From: Marinobacter sp. EhC06
GTDB lineage: Bacteria; Pseudomonadota; Gammaproteobacteria; Pseudomonadales; Oleiphilaceae
DNA length: 64,000 bases
Direction: 5' to 3'
Assembly: GCF_001650915.1 (NCBI RefSeq)
Contig: NZ_LXYO01000023.1
Span: 930,001 to 994,000 of the forward strand
Shown in pieces: positions 19,085 to 28,262 of this stretch (its first letter is position 1; every line of letters starts with the position of its first letter). The translations under genes were made by a program, and so were the position numbers. Under the pieces are notes generated by a model that was given only the letters and a program-made list of their open reading frames with translations, did no database searches and had not been told where the DNA came from.

Positions 19085-20095
19085 ATGTTCCCGACCCGAC
19101 TCGCGACTGGCCTACTGTCAGCTGCACTTGCCTTTAACGCCTTCGCGGCGGACTACACCTTCAAGTTCCAGTCCTCCGATCCCTCTGGCGTCAAGAACTT
19201 CGAGATTCAGCAACAATGGGCTGACCGCGTCGAAGAAATGACCGGTGGCCGTGTTGCCATTGATCTGCTGCCCGTGGGCAGTGTGGTAAGCCATACCGAA
19301 ACTCTCGGTGCCATGAATATGGGTGTCCTGGATGGCCATGTATCGGTTACCGGTTATTTTTCCGGCAAGGATCCCGCGTTCGGGCTAATTGGCAATGCCG
19401 TGGGCGCCTGGTCCAGCCCGGACCAGCTCATCGATTACATCAATTATGGTGGTGGCTATGAGCTGATGAACGAGCTCTACGCGCCCTATGGCGTGAAGTT
19501 TGTTGGCGGTGGAGGCACTGGCCTGGAGTCGTTTGTTTCAAAGAAACCGCTGGACGGTGTGGAGGACCTCAAAGGCCTCAAGATGCGTGCACCGGAAGGT
19601 CTGGTGCAGTCGGTGTTTGCCGCCGCCGGGGCAGCGCCAGTGAACCTGCCAGGTTCCGAGGTCTACACCGCACTGAGCAAGGGTGTTATTGATGCTGCCG
19701 ACTACACGGTGTTTTCCACCAACCACGAAGCCGGTTTGCACGAGATTGCCCCGCATCCGGTGTACCCAGGCTTCCACTCCCTGCCGCTGATCGAAATTGC
19801 CATGAACCTGGAAGATTGGGAAAAGCTTCCCGAGGACATTCAGACAATCATGACTGTCTCGGCCCGGGACTTCGCCCAGGATATCAGTACCCAGCTGGCC
19901 ATGGCGGACAAGAAGGCCGTCAGGGAAGCCCGTGACAATCCTGATATCACCGTTCATGACTGGTCGGCGGAAGAGCGCCGGAAGTTCCGCACCATTGCCC
20001 GGGACCAGTGGAAGAAATACGCCGAGCAATCCCCCAATGCCGAGAAAGTCTATCAGTCGGTAACCGGCTATCTGGAATCCCAGGGCCTGCTCTGA
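19085..20095 (+). CDS. TRAP transporter solute-binding protein (DctP family), probably gluconate
   Basis: A 336-residue periplasmic binding protein. The signal peptide MFPTRLATGLLSAALAFNAFA is followed by ADYTFKFQSSDPSG. The DctP family pattern is visible (MRAPEGLVQSVFAAAGAAPV, then the VYTALSKGVIDAADYTV segment). ATG at 19085 is preferred because AGGAGA precedes it and it begins the signal peptide; an upstream ATG at 19052 starts inside the GntR operator. First gene of dctP-dctQ-dctM-gntK-gntR. The gluconate substrate is inferred from the kinase and the operator. Confidence 0.9.
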   Translation: MFPTRLATGLLSAALAFNAFAADYTFKFQSSDPSGVKNFEIQQQWADRVEEMTGGRVAIDLLPVGSVVSHTETLGAMNMGVLDGHVSVTGYFSGKDPAFGLIGNAVGAWSSPDQLIDYINYGGGYELMNELYAPYGVKFVGGGGTGLESFVSKKPLDGVEDLKGLKMRAPEGLVQSVFAAAGAAPVNLPGSEVYTALSKGVIDAADYTVFSTNHEAGLHEIAPHPVYPGFHSLPLIEIAMNLEDWEKLPEDIQTIMTVSARDFAQDISTQLAMADKKAVREARDNPDITVHDWSAEERRKFRTIARDQWKKYAEQSPNAEKVYQSVTGYLESQGLL

Positions 20096-20156
20096 AGGCG
20101 ATGCCCCGTAACCAGTAACCGGGCGGGCAAGGCCTGCCCGGTGCGCGGAGTTGATT

Positions 20157-20759
20157 ATGTCTACTGCAAACCTTTCCTCCGGGCCGGAGAGCACTCCGGG
20201 CCAGGGTGATCTGCTGCCCGAAACCGATGAGGATATCGGATTTACCCGCCTTGACCGCGCCATTGTCTGGCTGGGAAAAAAGCTGAGCCTTGTGTTCGCG
20301 TTGATTGTTCTGGTGTCTTTCTACGAGATTGTCCGCCGATATGTGTTCGGTTCGCCGACGCTCTGGGTGCATGAAACGGTGACCTTCGCTGGTGCCACCC
20401 TGTTCGTGCTGGGTGGGCTCTATGCCCTGGCCACCGATCGCCACGTGCGTATTGTGCTGATCTACGACGCCGTGTCCCCGGCCGTTCAGCGTTGGCTGCG
20501 GGTGGTTCACCATCTGTTCGGGCTGGCGTTCTGTTCGATGCTGCTCTATGCCAGCTGGTTCATGGCCAGGGGCGCTGTCTGGGCACCCTGGGGCGGCTGG
20601 CGCCTGGAGACTTCCGGGTCGGCCTGGAATCCGCCTTTTCCCGCCTTTCTGAAGGTGATCATTCTGGTGGCGATTGCTGTCATGACCCTCCAGTTTGTCC
20701 TGCACCTGATTCGTGATCTGCGTGATCCGGCACCGGCCGGGGAGAAAGACAATGTTTGA
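20157..20759 (+). CDS. TRAP transporter small permease (DctQ family)
   Basis: About 200 residues with four predicted membrane segments (starting near residues 46, 80, 120 and 160), as in DctQ proteins that pair with the large DctM subunit. ATG at 20157 follows GGAG by seven bases; the TTG two codons upstream is unlikely. The 3' end overlaps the next gene by eight bases, which suggests coupled translation. Confidence 0.88.
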   Translation: MSTANLSSGPESTPGQGDLLPETDEDIGFTRLDRAIVWLGKKLSLVFALIVLVSFYEIVRRYVFGSPTLWVHETVTFAGATLFVLGGLYALATDRHVRIVLIYDAVSPAVQRWLRVVHHLFGLAFCSMLLYASWFMARGAVWAPWGGWRLETSGSAWNPPFPAFLKVIILVAIAVMTLQFVLHLIRDLRDPAPAGEKDNV

Positions 20760-22068
20760 GCTTGCTTCCCTAGGAATTGGCTACGGCAGCCTGCTGATGC
20801 TGGTGATGCTGATCGTACTGTTGCTGACCGGCATGCAGCTGGCCTTTGCCACCGGCCTGGTGGCCCTGGTCTTTGCCCTGGGCTGGTTTGGCCCGGACGC
20901 GCTGCCGATTGTCAGCAGTCGTCTTTACAGCTTTATCGGTAACTACGTTTTCCTGGCGGTGCCGATGTTCGTGTTGATGGCGTCGCTACTGGATCATTCC
21001 GGCATTGCCCGGGATCTGTTTGATGCCATGGCTCGCTTTGGCCGCAAGTTGCGCGGTGGCGTCGCCCTCCAGACCCTGGTGGTAGCGGTGATCCTTGCTT
21101 CCATGTCGGGGGTGATCGGTGGCGAAACCGTGTTGCTCGGCATCCTGGCGCTGCCGCAGATGCTGCGTCTGGGTTACGATCGCAAGCTGGCGATTGGCAC
21201 CACCTGTGCCGGTGGTGCGCTGGGCACCATGTTGCCGCCGAGCATTGTCCTGATCATTTATGGCCTGACCGCAAACGTCTCCATTGGTGACCTGTTCAAG
21301 GGCGCGTTCCTGCCCGCGCTGATCCTGGCGCTACTCTACATGGGCTACGTGCTGGTCAGGGTCTGGCTGAAGCCGGAGATGGCCCCCATCCCCTCCGACC
21401 AGGACCAGCCGGACACCCCGGCGCCGAACTTCTTCAAGGCCCTGCTGTTCCCGATTCTGTCGGTGGTGGTCGTGTTGGGCAGCATCTATGGCGGCGTGGC
21501 GTCAGTTACCGAAGCATCGGCCCTGGGTGTGCTGGGCATTGCCATCAGTACCTGGATCCGGGGCGAACTGTCTCTGGCTATGGTGCGCAAGGCCACCATC
21601 AGTACCCTGCGGGTGTGTGGCATGATCATCTGGATCGGCATCGGCGCCACCGCTCTTGTTGGCGTCTACAACCTGATGGGCGGTATCGAGTTCGTCCGCG
21701 AGATGGTTTTTGCAGTCAGTGGCGGCGATGGGCTGACCACCATACTGTTCATGATGTTTATTCTTCTGATTCTGGGCATGTTCCTGGACTGGGTCGGGGT
21801 AGCTCTGCTGACCATGCCGATTTTCGTGCCCATTGTCACGGAACTGGGCTACAGCCCGATCTGGTTCGGTGTGGTGTTCTGCATGAATATGCAGGTATCC
21901 TTCCTGTCACCGCCCTTTGGCCCGGCCGCGTTCTATCTGAAAACGGTTACGCCCAAGGACATCACTCTCGGCGAAATTTTCCGGTCACTATTGCCGTTTA
22001 TTGCCTTGCAGATTGTTGCTCTGGCCCTGTTGATCGCATTCCCGCAACTGGCCTTGTGGTGGCAGTGA
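20752..22068 (+). CDS. TRAP transporter large permease (DctM family)
   Basis: About 438 residues, a multi-spanning inner-membrane protein of the DctM/SiaM type with Na+-coupled transport. Family features include the GGETVLLGILALPQML region, ALGTMLPPSI and GMFLDWVGVALLTMPIFVP. The ATG at 20752 overlaps the dctQ end; earlier codons belong to dctQ in another frame. The gluconokinase gene starts two bases after its stop codon. Confidence 0.93.
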   Translation: MFELASLGIGYGSLLMLVMLIVLLLTGMQLAFATGLVALVFALGWFGPDALPIVSSRLYSFIGNYVFLAVPMFVLMASLLDHSGIARDLFDAMARFGRKLRGGVALQTLVVAVILASMSGVIGGETVLLGILALPQMLRLGYDRKLAIGTTCAGGALGTMLPPSIVLIIYGLTANVSIGDLFKGAFLPALILALLYMGYVLVRVWLKPEMAPIPSDQDQPDTPAPNFFKALLFPILSVVVVLGSIYGGVASVTEASALGVLGIAISTWIRGELSLAMVRKATISTLRVCGMIIWIGIGATALVGVYNLMGGIEFVREMVFAVSGGDGLTTILFMMFILLILGMFLDWVGVALLTMPIFVPIVTELGYSPIWFGVVFCMNMQVSFLSPPFGPAAFYLKTVTPKDITLGEIFRSLLPFIALQIVALALLIAFPQLALWWQ

Positions 22069-22069
22069 T

Positions 22070-22588
22070 ATGAGTGTCCGTAAAATAATCATCATGGGTG
22101 TGTCCGGGTGCGGCAAAAGCCTGATTGGTACCCGGCTGGCGAAACGCCTTCAGGTGCCGTTTTTCGACGCCGACGACTTTCACAGCCCGGCCAACGTGGC
22201 GAAAATGGCCAGCGGTGTGCCGCTGACCGATGCCGATCGCAGCGGTTGGCTGGATGATCTGGCGGGGCTGGTCAAGCATGAGCACGGCGGCCTGGTGCTG
22301 GCATGTTCCGCGCTCAAACGGGCTTACCGTGACCGGCTGAGGGCGGGTAATCCGTCACTGCAGTTTGTCTATCTCAAGGGCGACATGGAAACCATCTGGT
22401 CCCGGCATTCCAGTCGGGAAGATCACTACTTCAATGGTCGTTCCATGCTCGAAAGTCAGTTTCGCACACTGGAGGAGCCGGAGCCCGGGGAAGGGGTCAT
22501 TGTCGTGGACGTCTGCGAACCGCCCGACCGGATTGTTGAGCGCTGCCTGGCAGTGCTGAGTACACCTGACCCGAAGCGAAAGAACTGA
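22070..22588 (+). CDS. gntK: gluconokinase
   Basis: Phosphorylates gluconate to 6-phosphogluconate for the Entner-Doudoroff or pentose phosphate route. The 172-residue length and the P-loop GVSGCGKS (residues 10-17) fit the GntK family, as do DADDFHSPANVAKMASGVPLTD and ALKRAYRDRLR. It is packed between the TRAP permease and the gntR-like gene, whose ATG follows its TGA directly. Confidence 0.95.
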   Translation: MSVRKIIIMGVSGCGKSLIGTRLAKRLQVPFFDADDFHSPANVAKMASGVPLTDADRSGWLDDLAGLVKHEHGGLVLACSALKRAYRDRLRAGNPSLQFVYLKGDMETIWSRHSSREDHYFNGRSMLESQFRTLEEPEPGEGVIVVDVCEPPDRIVERCLAVLSTPDPKRKN

Positions 22589-23587
22589 ATGGTTAAAAAG
22601 AAGCGCCCAACACTGCAGGATATTGCCGATAGGGTCGGTGCCACGAAAATGACCGTGAGCCGATGCCTGCGGGGCGGCGATAATGTGTCTGAACACATGC
22701 GTGAGCGGATTTTCGCCGAGGCCGAGGCGCTCGGTTACATCCCGAACAGAGCGCCGGATCTGCTATCCAAATCCACCAGCCACGCAATCGGTGTGCTGCT
22801 GCCATCGCTGACCAACCAGGTCTTCGCCGATGTCATCAAAGGGATCGAATCAGTCACCGAACCGGCGGGCTACCACCTGATGCTGGCCCACTACGGCTAC
22901 AGCCGCGAGGTGGAAGAGCGTAGTCTGGCCTCGCTGCTGTCCTATAACGTCGATGGCGTGATCCTGTCGGAAAGCCAGCACACCGACCGTACCCTGCGAA
23001 TGCTGGGGACTGCGGGCGTGCCCACGGTGGAAATCATGGACACCCACACGCCGCCCTTCGAGCAGGCTGTGGGCTTTGACAATGTTCGAGCGGCCTATGA
23101 CATGGTGCGTGAGATGATTCGTCGCGGTCGCCGCCATGTGGTGTACCTGGCTGTTCGGCTGGATGCCCGCACGTTGCAGCGACAAGAAGGTTACACCCGT
23201 GCCATGGAGGAGCAGGGGCTGATTCCCGTTACCCTGCGTAGTGAACAGCGCTCATCATTCAGTGTCGGCGCCACATTGCTGCAACGCATACTCATCGAAG
23301 CGCCGGACACTGACGCGATCTTTTGCACCAACGACGACGTGGCAATAGGCGCGTTCTTCGAGTGCCAGCGGCAGGGTATCGAAGTGCCGGGTCAGATTGC
23401 GATAGCAGGCTTCCACGGCCACGACGTTGGCCAGGTCATGGTGCCGACGCTGGCCAGTGTCATTACACCACGTGAGCAGGTGGGCCAGAAGGCAGCTGAG
23501 GCCCTGATCGCTCGCCTGTCCGGCGCGACCATGGACCAACAGGTGATTGACCTCGGTTACCGGATCGAGTGCGGTGGCACCCTGTAA
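22589..23587 (+). CDS. gntR: LacI-family gluconate operon repressor (GntR-like)
   Basis: A 332-residue LacI/GalR-type repressor. The N-terminal helix-turn-helix is TLQDIADRVGATKMTVSRCL (about residues 8-27) with a hinge region, followed by a periplasmic-binding-like ligand domain (GFDNVRAAYDMVREMI, then IFCTNDDVAIGAFFE). In enterobacteria GntR is released from DNA by gluconate. The cognate operator sequence sits upstream of the first gene of this same operon. No separate promoter is apparent. Confidence 0.92.
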   Translation: MVKKKRPTLQDIADRVGATKMTVSRCLRGGDNVSEHMRERIFAEAEALGYIPNRAPDLLSKSTSHAIGVLLPSLTNQVFADVIKGIESVTEPAGYHLMLAHYGYSREVEERSLASLLSYNVDGVILSESQHTDRTLRMLGTAGVPTVEIMDTHTPPFEQAVGFDNVRAAYDMVREMIRRGRRHVVYLAVRLDARTLQRQEGYTRAMEEQGLIPVTLRSEQRSSFSVGATLLQRILIEAPDTDAIFCTNDDVAIGAFFECQRQGIEVPGQIAIAGFHGHDVGQVMVPTLASVITPREQVGQKAAEALIARLSGATMDQQVIDLGYRIECGGTL

Positions 23588-23594
23588 TTCCTTG

Positions 23595-24218
23595 TTACTC
23601 TGCTTCCAACCAGTCGATCAGCGCCTCCCGGCATTCGTCCACGCCCCGTTTTGACGTTGCGGAGAACATGATCAGATGTTCGACGCAGGAATAGGTTTTC
23701 AGGTCCCTGGCAATGCCCAGCATGACGGTTTTGGCCTGGCCGAACTTCAGTTTGTCTGCCTTGGTGGCCAGAATCATCAACGGCAGGTTGTTATGCTCGC
23801 ACCATTCCACCATCATTTGGTCAAAATCGGTCAGCGGGTGGCGGATGTCCATCACCAAAACAAGGCCACGCAGGCAGCGCCGGTCATTCAGGTAGTGGCC
23901 CAGGTGCTGTTGCCAGTCGTCTTTCATGTCCCTGGATACTTTGGCATAGCCGTACCCGGGCAAATCGACCATTCGGCAATTCTCGCGGTTTAGAGAGAAG
24001 AAGTTGATCAGCCGGGTGCGTCCGGGGGTTTTGCTGGTCCGGGCCAGCTTGCCATTAGCGGTGATCGCATTAAGCGCGCTGGATTTTCCGGCGTTGGAGC
24101 GGCCGGCGAAGGCGACCTCGGCACCGAAATCTGGCGGGCACTCATCCAGACGGGAAGCGCTGATGAGAAATCGGGCGCTGTTAAAAGAGAGGCTTTTTTG
24201 AGTCAGATCAGGGTCCAC
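23595..24218 (-). CDS. engB: ribosome biogenesis GTP-binding protein YsxC/EngB
   Basis: An essential-type GTPase for large-subunit assembly, 207 residues. G1 loop GRSNAGKSS (residues 39-47), the G2 region with [12 protein letters not shown]3 DLPGYG and G4 TKADK are all visible. GTG at 24218 is taken as start (preceded by a weak site). It is divergent from the cytochrome c4 gene, as in pseudomonads, and convergent with gntR with seven bases between stop codons. Confidence 0.95.
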   Translation of the reverse strand: MDPDLTQKSLSFNSARFLISASRLDECPPDFGAEVAFAGRSNAGKSSALNAITANGKLARTSKTPGRTRLINFFSLNRENCRMVDLPGYGYAKVSRDMKDDWQQHLGHYLNDRRCLRGLVLVMDIRHPLTDFDQMMVEWCEHNNLPLMILATKADKLKFGQAKTVMLGIARDLKTYSCVEHLIMFSATSKRGVDECREALIDWLEAE

Positions 24219-24239
24219 AGCGGTTGGCTTTCCTTTGGA

Positions 24240-24267
24240 TTTCAGTTATCAGGGATTAATGTATAAT
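24240..24267 (+). promoter_or_regulatory. candidate promoter of cytochrome c4 gene
   Basis: A perfect TATAAT (24262-24267) preceded by TG, with a poor TTTCAG 16 bases upstream. It lies 128 bases before the cytochrome c4 start. The resulting leader contains the very G+C-rich stretch 24281-24303. Confidence 0.5.
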
Positions 24268-24394
24268 GCTACACCAATTCCGGGCGGCGCGCTGCGCGCG
24301 ACCGCTGTCAGCCCCGGTTTTGAGCCTGACTGGTCAGCGCCTGCCGGCTGCATAGCGAAGAATACCCTTAAAAGATGAGAGAAGCGGAGCGAGC

Positions 24395-25003
24395 ATGAAA
24401 AAACTGATCGCAGGAGTAGTTCTCGGTGTTGGCCTCACGGCGATGGCGCACGGGGCGGGAGATCCTCAAGCAGGCGAACAGAACGCAGCGGTATGTGCCG
24501 GTTGTCACGGACAGAATGGTGCCAAGCCCATTATGGGAGCCTATCCCAAGCTGTCCGGTCTGGGCGAAAAATACCTGTATCGCCAACTGGTGTTGATCAA
24601 GGATAAAGAGCGGAATATCGCGGAAATGACCGGTATTCTGGATAACATGAACGACCAGGATCTGCAGGATCTGGCGGCCTACTTCAACGCCCAGGACATG
24701 GTGGTTGGTCAGGCTGATCCGGATCTGGTCGATCAGGGCGCGGCACTTTACCGTGGTGGCAACATGGCAACGGGCGTCCCGGCCTGTGCCGGCTGTCACA
24801 ACCCGCAAGGTGTTGGCAACGAGCCCGCCGGCTACCCGGCGCTGGGTGGCCAGAACGCCGAGTACCTGGCCAAGCAGTTGAAAGCCTATCGCGATGGCGA
24901 CCGGCAGAGTGGTGTCAACGCATCGATCATGATGGACGTCGCCTCAAAGCTGACCGATGCCGAGATCGAAGCGGTCTCCAGCTACATCTCCGGCCTGAAC
25001 TGA
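24395..25003 (+). CDS. cc4: dihaem cytochrome c4
   Basis: A periplasmic electron carrier, 202 residues, with a signal peptide of about 20 residues. Two class I haem domains: CAGCH at residues 34-38 and CAGCH at 131-135. Axial methionines are likely M47 in PIMGAY and one in the C-terminal half. It belongs to the terminal respiratory chain, feeding cbb3-type or other oxidases (family knowledge). The gene has a good AAGCGGAGCG upstream and ends at a strong terminator. Confidence 0.95.
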   Translation: MKKLIAGVVLGVGLTAMAHGAGDPQAGEQNAAVCAGCHGQNGAKPIMGAYPKLSGLGEKYLYRQLVLIKDKERNIAEMTGILDNMNDQDLQDLAAYFNAQDMVVGQADPDLVDQGAALYRGGNMATGVPACAGCHNPQGVGNEPAGYPALGGQNAEYLAKQLKAYRDGDRQSGVNASIMMDVASKLTDAEIEAVSSYISGLN

Positions 25004-25021
25004 AGCCGCCGGACTGTACCG

Positions 25022-25048
25022 AAAACCCCGCCTGGTGCGGGGTTTTTT
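25022..25048 (+). terminator. Rho-independent terminator after cytochrome c4
   Basis: Stem CCCCGC / GCGGGG (25026-25031 with 25037-25042), flanked by AAAA and TTTTTT. It could also terminate in the opposite direction weakly. Confidence 0.88.
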
Positions 25049-25146
25049 GTTGCCTTTCGTTTCTGTAACTGCTGACCTGTGGAACTTTTAAGGTACGCTG
25101 GGTCATAATCCTCCCAAAACGATATTCAGATAACCGGAGATTTTTC

Positions 25147-25782
25147 ATGTTTCGATCCTTCAGAACGGCTTTCCTGCTCCTGTTGGCGCTGTCTGTTTCT
25201 GGCCTGGCCAACGCCGCAGAATGGAAAGAAGGCACTCATTACAACCGGCTGGATAACCCGGTAAGAACCGACAGTGATTCCGGTGTCGAGGTAGCGGAAG
25301 TCTTCTGGTACGGCTGCCCTCATTGTTACAACTTCAAGCCCCTGGTTGAGGAGTGGGCGGCTAATGCGCCTGATTACGTCAACTACGTGAAGATCCCTGC
25401 GGCACTGGGCAGAAATTGGGAGCCTCACGCCTACGCCTTTTATGCCCTGGAAGCCATGGGTGAGCTGGACAAGGTGCACGATGCCCTGTTCGATGCGCTT
25501 GCTGGCGAGCGCCGCCCCCTGAATACGCCGGAAGCCCTTGCCGACTTCGTCGCGGATTATGGGGTCGATCCGGATGAGTTTGTCAGCACCTATAAAAGTT
25601 TTGGTGTGAATGCCCGCATGCAAAAAGCCCAGTCGAAAATCCGCGGTGCGCGGATCACCGGAACTCCGACTATGCTGGTTAATGGCAAGTACACCGTCAG
25701 TGCATCCATGGCCGGCAGCCATGAGGCCGTTCTGGACGTGGTGGACTACCTGGTTGCCAAAGAGCGGGGCGAGGTGGAGTAA
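25147..25782 (+). CDS. dsbA: periplasmic thiol:disulfide oxidoreductase DsbA
   Basis: Introduces disulfide bonds into exported proteins. 211 residues with a signal peptide (cleavage near NAA-EWKEG, about residue 23). The active site C57-P-H-C60 lies within VFWYGCPHCYNF, and the cis-proline loop GTPTMLVNGKY is present. The gene follows the terminator of cytochrome c4 and is followed by the phosphatase-fold gene, the order seen in Pseudomonas. Confidence 0.96.
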   Translation: MFRSFRTAFLLLLALSVSGLANAAEWKEGTHYNRLDNPVRTDSDSGVEVAEVFWYGCPHCYNFKPLVEEWAANAPDYVNYVKIPAALGRNWEPHAYAFYALEAMGELDKVHDALFDALAGERRPLNTPEALADFVADYGVDPDEFVSTYKSFGVNARMQKAQSKIRGARITGTPTMLVNGKYTVSASMAGSHEAVLDVVDYLVAKERGEVE

Positions 25783-25842
25783 GGCCGCGCCAATACGCCA
25801 GAGCCGAGTACAACAAGCAGCCGGCCGGTTGAGACCGCCACT

Positions 25843-26703
25843 ATGTACAAGCATATAAGAAAACAGTTGAATGGCATCCTGAAGCCGGCCGGCGGGCCCA
25901 GGGGTGCCTGCTCCGGGACTGAGCATGTTCCCGAGTTCGAGCCGCAGCGACACATTCGTTTGCTCACCTTCAACATCCAGGTGGGTATCAATACATCGTC
26001 CTATCGCCATTACCTGACGCGAAGCTGGCAGCACATACTGCCTCACCGTAATCGCATCGATAATCTGGACCGGATTGCATCCCTGCTGCGCGGGTACGAC
26101 GTGGTGGCTTTGCAGGAGTGCGACGGGGGCAGCCTGCGCAGTGGCTATATCAACCAGGTGCAATACCTGGCGGAAGCGGCGGGTATTCCCTACTGGTACC
26201 AGCAGCTGAACCGGAATCTCGGGCAGATTGCCCAGCACAGCAACGGTCTGTTAAGCCGGTACCGCCCCCTGGACGTCACTGAGCATAAATTGCCGGGCCT
26301 GATCCCGGGGCGGGGTGCCATCATTGCAAGGTACGGAACAGAGCATGATCCCCTGGTGCTGGTGCTGATGCATCTTTCGCTCAGCAAGACGGCCCAGCAA
26401 CGCCAGTTGGGCTATATCCGGGAGTTGATCGCTGACTACCGGCATGTTGTGCTTATGGGGGACATGAATGCCCACGCCGAGCAATTGCTTACCCAGACGC
26501 CCCTGAAGGAAACCGATCTGGTGCCCTTGCCAGGCACTGCCCACAGTTTTCCGAGCTGGCGGCCGGAGAAGGCGCTTGATCATATTCTGGTAAGTCCCTC
26601 GCTGGAGATCCGTCGCTCCGAGGTGGTGAGCTATCCGATGTCGGATCACCTGCCTATCGCCATGGATGTGGCGTTACCTGAGGGCTATCTGGAGAAGTTC
26701 TGA
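25843..26703 (+). CDS. endonuclease/exonuclease/phosphatase-family protein
   Basis: A 286-residue metal-dependent phosphodiesterase fold. It shows LLTFNIQVG (N of the first motif), VVALQECD (catalytic Glu), HLSL, VVLMGDMNAHAE (Asp and Asn) and the closing SDHLPIAMDV (Asp-His). The substrate is unknown; the family includes nucleases, sphingomyelinases and inositol phosphatases. No signal peptide is evident. It lies 60 bases after dsbA in the same direction and ends at a bidirectional terminator. Confidence 0.87.
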   Translation: MYKHIRKQLNGILKPAGGPRGACSGTEHVPEFEPQRHIRLLTFNIQVGINTSSYRHYLTRSWQHILPHRNRIDNLDRIASLLRGYDVVALQECDGGSLRSGYINQVQYLAEAAGIPYWYQQLNRNLGQIAQHSNGLLSRYRPLDVTEHKLPGLIPGRGAIIARYGTEHDPLVLVLMHLSLSKTAQQRQLGYIRELIADYRHVVLMGDMNAHAEQLLTQTPLKETDLVPLPGTAHSFPSWRPEKALDHILVSPSLEIRRSEVVSYPMSDHLPIAMDVALPEGYLEKF

Positions 26704-26712
26704 GCGACAGCG

Positions 26713-26756
26713 AGCCACAAAAAAGCCCGGCGCATTGGCCGGGCTTTTTTGTGGCT
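26713..26756. terminator. bidirectional Rho-independent terminator
   Basis: A 19-bp stem (26713-26731 with 26738-26756) with A6/T6 flanks and core GCCCGGC. It closes both the phosphatase-fold gene and the oppositely read rpmB-rpmG unit. Its build matches the terminator at 13269. Confidence 0.93.
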
Positions 26757-26769
26757 GCCGGATCAGGAA

Positions 26770-26925
26770 TTACTTGATCTTGGCTTCCTTGTACGCAACG
26801 TGCTTGCGGACAACCGGATCGTACTTTTTGATCTCGATTTTTTCCGGAGTGTTACGTTTGTTCTTCTTGGTCGTGTAGAAGTGACCAGTACCTGCTGATG
26901 AAACCAGCTTGATTTTCTCGCGCAT
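26770..26925 (-). CDS. rpmG: ribosomal protein bL33
   Basis: A 51-residue protein of the large ribosomal subunit, starting [19 protein letters not shown] and ending with the basic [13 protein letters not shown]. It has no zinc-binding CxxC pairs, so it is the C-minus form. The start has AAGGAG eight bases upstream. It is co-transcribed with rpmB, 11 bases downstream of it. Confidence 0.96.
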   Translation of the reverse strand: MREKIKLVSSAGTGHFYTTKKNKRNTPEKIEIKKYDPVVRKHVAYKEAKIK

Positions 26926-26936
26926 GATGCGGCTCC

Positions 26937-27173
26937 TTAAAATTTCTCGCCGCGGGCACGAAGATCGGCCAGCACAGCGTCAATGCCTTTTTTATCGATG
27001 ATGCGCATGCCCTTGGTGGATACGCGCAGCTTCACGAAACGCTTCTCGGACTCAACCCAGAAACGGTGGTTCTGCAGATTCGGCAGAAAACGACGACGAG
27101 TGTGGTTCATCGCGTGGGAAACGTTGTTACCGGATACCGGACGCTTACCGGTAACCTGACAAACTCTGGACAT
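26937..27173 (-). CDS. rpmB: ribosomal protein bL28
   Basis: A 78-residue large-subunit protein, starting [20 protein letters not shown] with [12 protein letters not shown] following. ATG at 27173 has GGAGG seven bases upstream; earlier codons are rejected. First gene of the rpmB-rpmG operon. The 228 bases upstream, before radC ends, should hold its promoter, but I could not fix hexamers there. Confidence 0.97.
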   Translation of the reverse strand: MSRVCQVTGKRPVSGNNVSHAMNHTRRRFLPNLQNHRFWVESEKRFVKLRVSTKGMRIIDKKGIDAVLADLRARGEKF

Positions 27174-27401
27174 ACTTGCCTCCGACCTGAGCAATGGTCT
27201 CAATAATACGAATTCGTTTTTAATGCGTCTCTGGTTGCTAAGGAGCCATTACGCCCCCATTCGCGCCTCTAAACTGAACGCTGCTTGCCAGACGCCGCCA
27301 GAAAGGGACGCTTTTATACCAGAACTCGCCCCCCAACGCAAAAAATTGTTGGGAATTTGGCCAGTTTTCCGGCATTGGCGTGCACCGCTAAATGCCAGGC
27401 T

Positions 27402-28076
27402 TTACAGCAGACCCCGTTCGGCGAGAGATATTACCTCACCATGGCCAACAACCATATGGTCAAGAACCCTGATATCCACCAGGCCCAGAGCCTCTTTAAG
27501 TCGACGGGTGAGGGAAATGTCAGCCTGGCTGGGCTCTGCCACGCCCGAGGGGTGGTTGTGAGCGAAAATGACCGCCGCCGCATTGTCCTCCAGGGCCTGT
27601 CGCACCACTTCCCGTGGATAGACGGCCGCGCCGTCGATGGTGCCCCGGAACAACTCACGGTATTGGATGACGCGATGGCGATTGTCCAGGAACAGGCCGG
27701 CGAACACCTCGTGGGGATATGTTCCGAGTCGACTGGTGAGGAAGCGGCGGGTATCTTCGGGAGATCGCAGGGGGTCACCCTGGCGCAGTGGTTCATCCAT
27801 GACCCGGCGCGCCATTTCCATGGCCGCCTGAACCTGGGCATATTTTGCCGTCCCCAGGCCTTTGACATTGCAGAACTGGCGTTGGGAGGCGGTCAGCAGC
27901 CCCCGAAGCCCGGAGAATTCCTCAATCAGGTAACGTGCCAGGGCCATAACCGGCATGCCTGTGGTGCCGGTGCGTAGAAATATGGCGAGCAGTTCGGCGT
28001 CAGAGAGGGTTTGCGCCCCGTGCGCGAGCAGGCGCTCCCGCGGACGCTCGTCCGTGGGCCAGGTGGAGTCAGTCAT
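27402..28076 (-). CDS. radC: RadC-family JAMM-domain protein
   Basis: 224 residues: N-terminal helix-hairpin-helix-like region ([20 protein letters not shown]) and a C-terminal JAB/MPN metallo-domain with HNHPSG (H173, H175) and D186. Its name comes from a repair phenotype that was later traced to another gene, and its biochemical role is uncertain. It is divergent from coaBC, as in pseudomonads. Confidence 0.94.
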   Translation of the reverse strand: MTDSTWPTDERPRERLLAHGAQTLSDAELLAIFLRTGTTGMPVMALARYLIEEFSGLRGLLTASQRQFCNVKGLGTAKYAQVQAAMEMARRVMDEPLRQGDPLRSPEDTRRFLTSRLGTYPHEVFAGLFLDNRHRVIQYRELFRGTIDGAAVYPREVVRQALEDNAAAVIFAHNHPSGVAEPSQADISLTRRLKEALGLVDIRVLDHMVVGHGEVISLAERGLL

Positions 28077-28262
28077 GTTGGCTTCCTTGCGTTGGTCATG
28101 TTCTGCCCGGGCGCTTCCTGCACCGAGACGGGCATCTCAGGGTTACAAAGGTTACTTTAAAAAGTAACAATCGGTAAACGTATGCCGGGCCAGGCAGGCT
28201 GTCGCTCCGGCCTGAGCATGCTATCTTATAAGCCTTTCATTTTATGCGTAAACGGAGCCCCT

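Noticed and set aside
24281..24303. G+C-rich repeat in the cytochrome c4 leader as an RNA switch
   Set aside because: It is a simple GCGC-rich stretch with overlapping weak pairings and no known riboswitch element.
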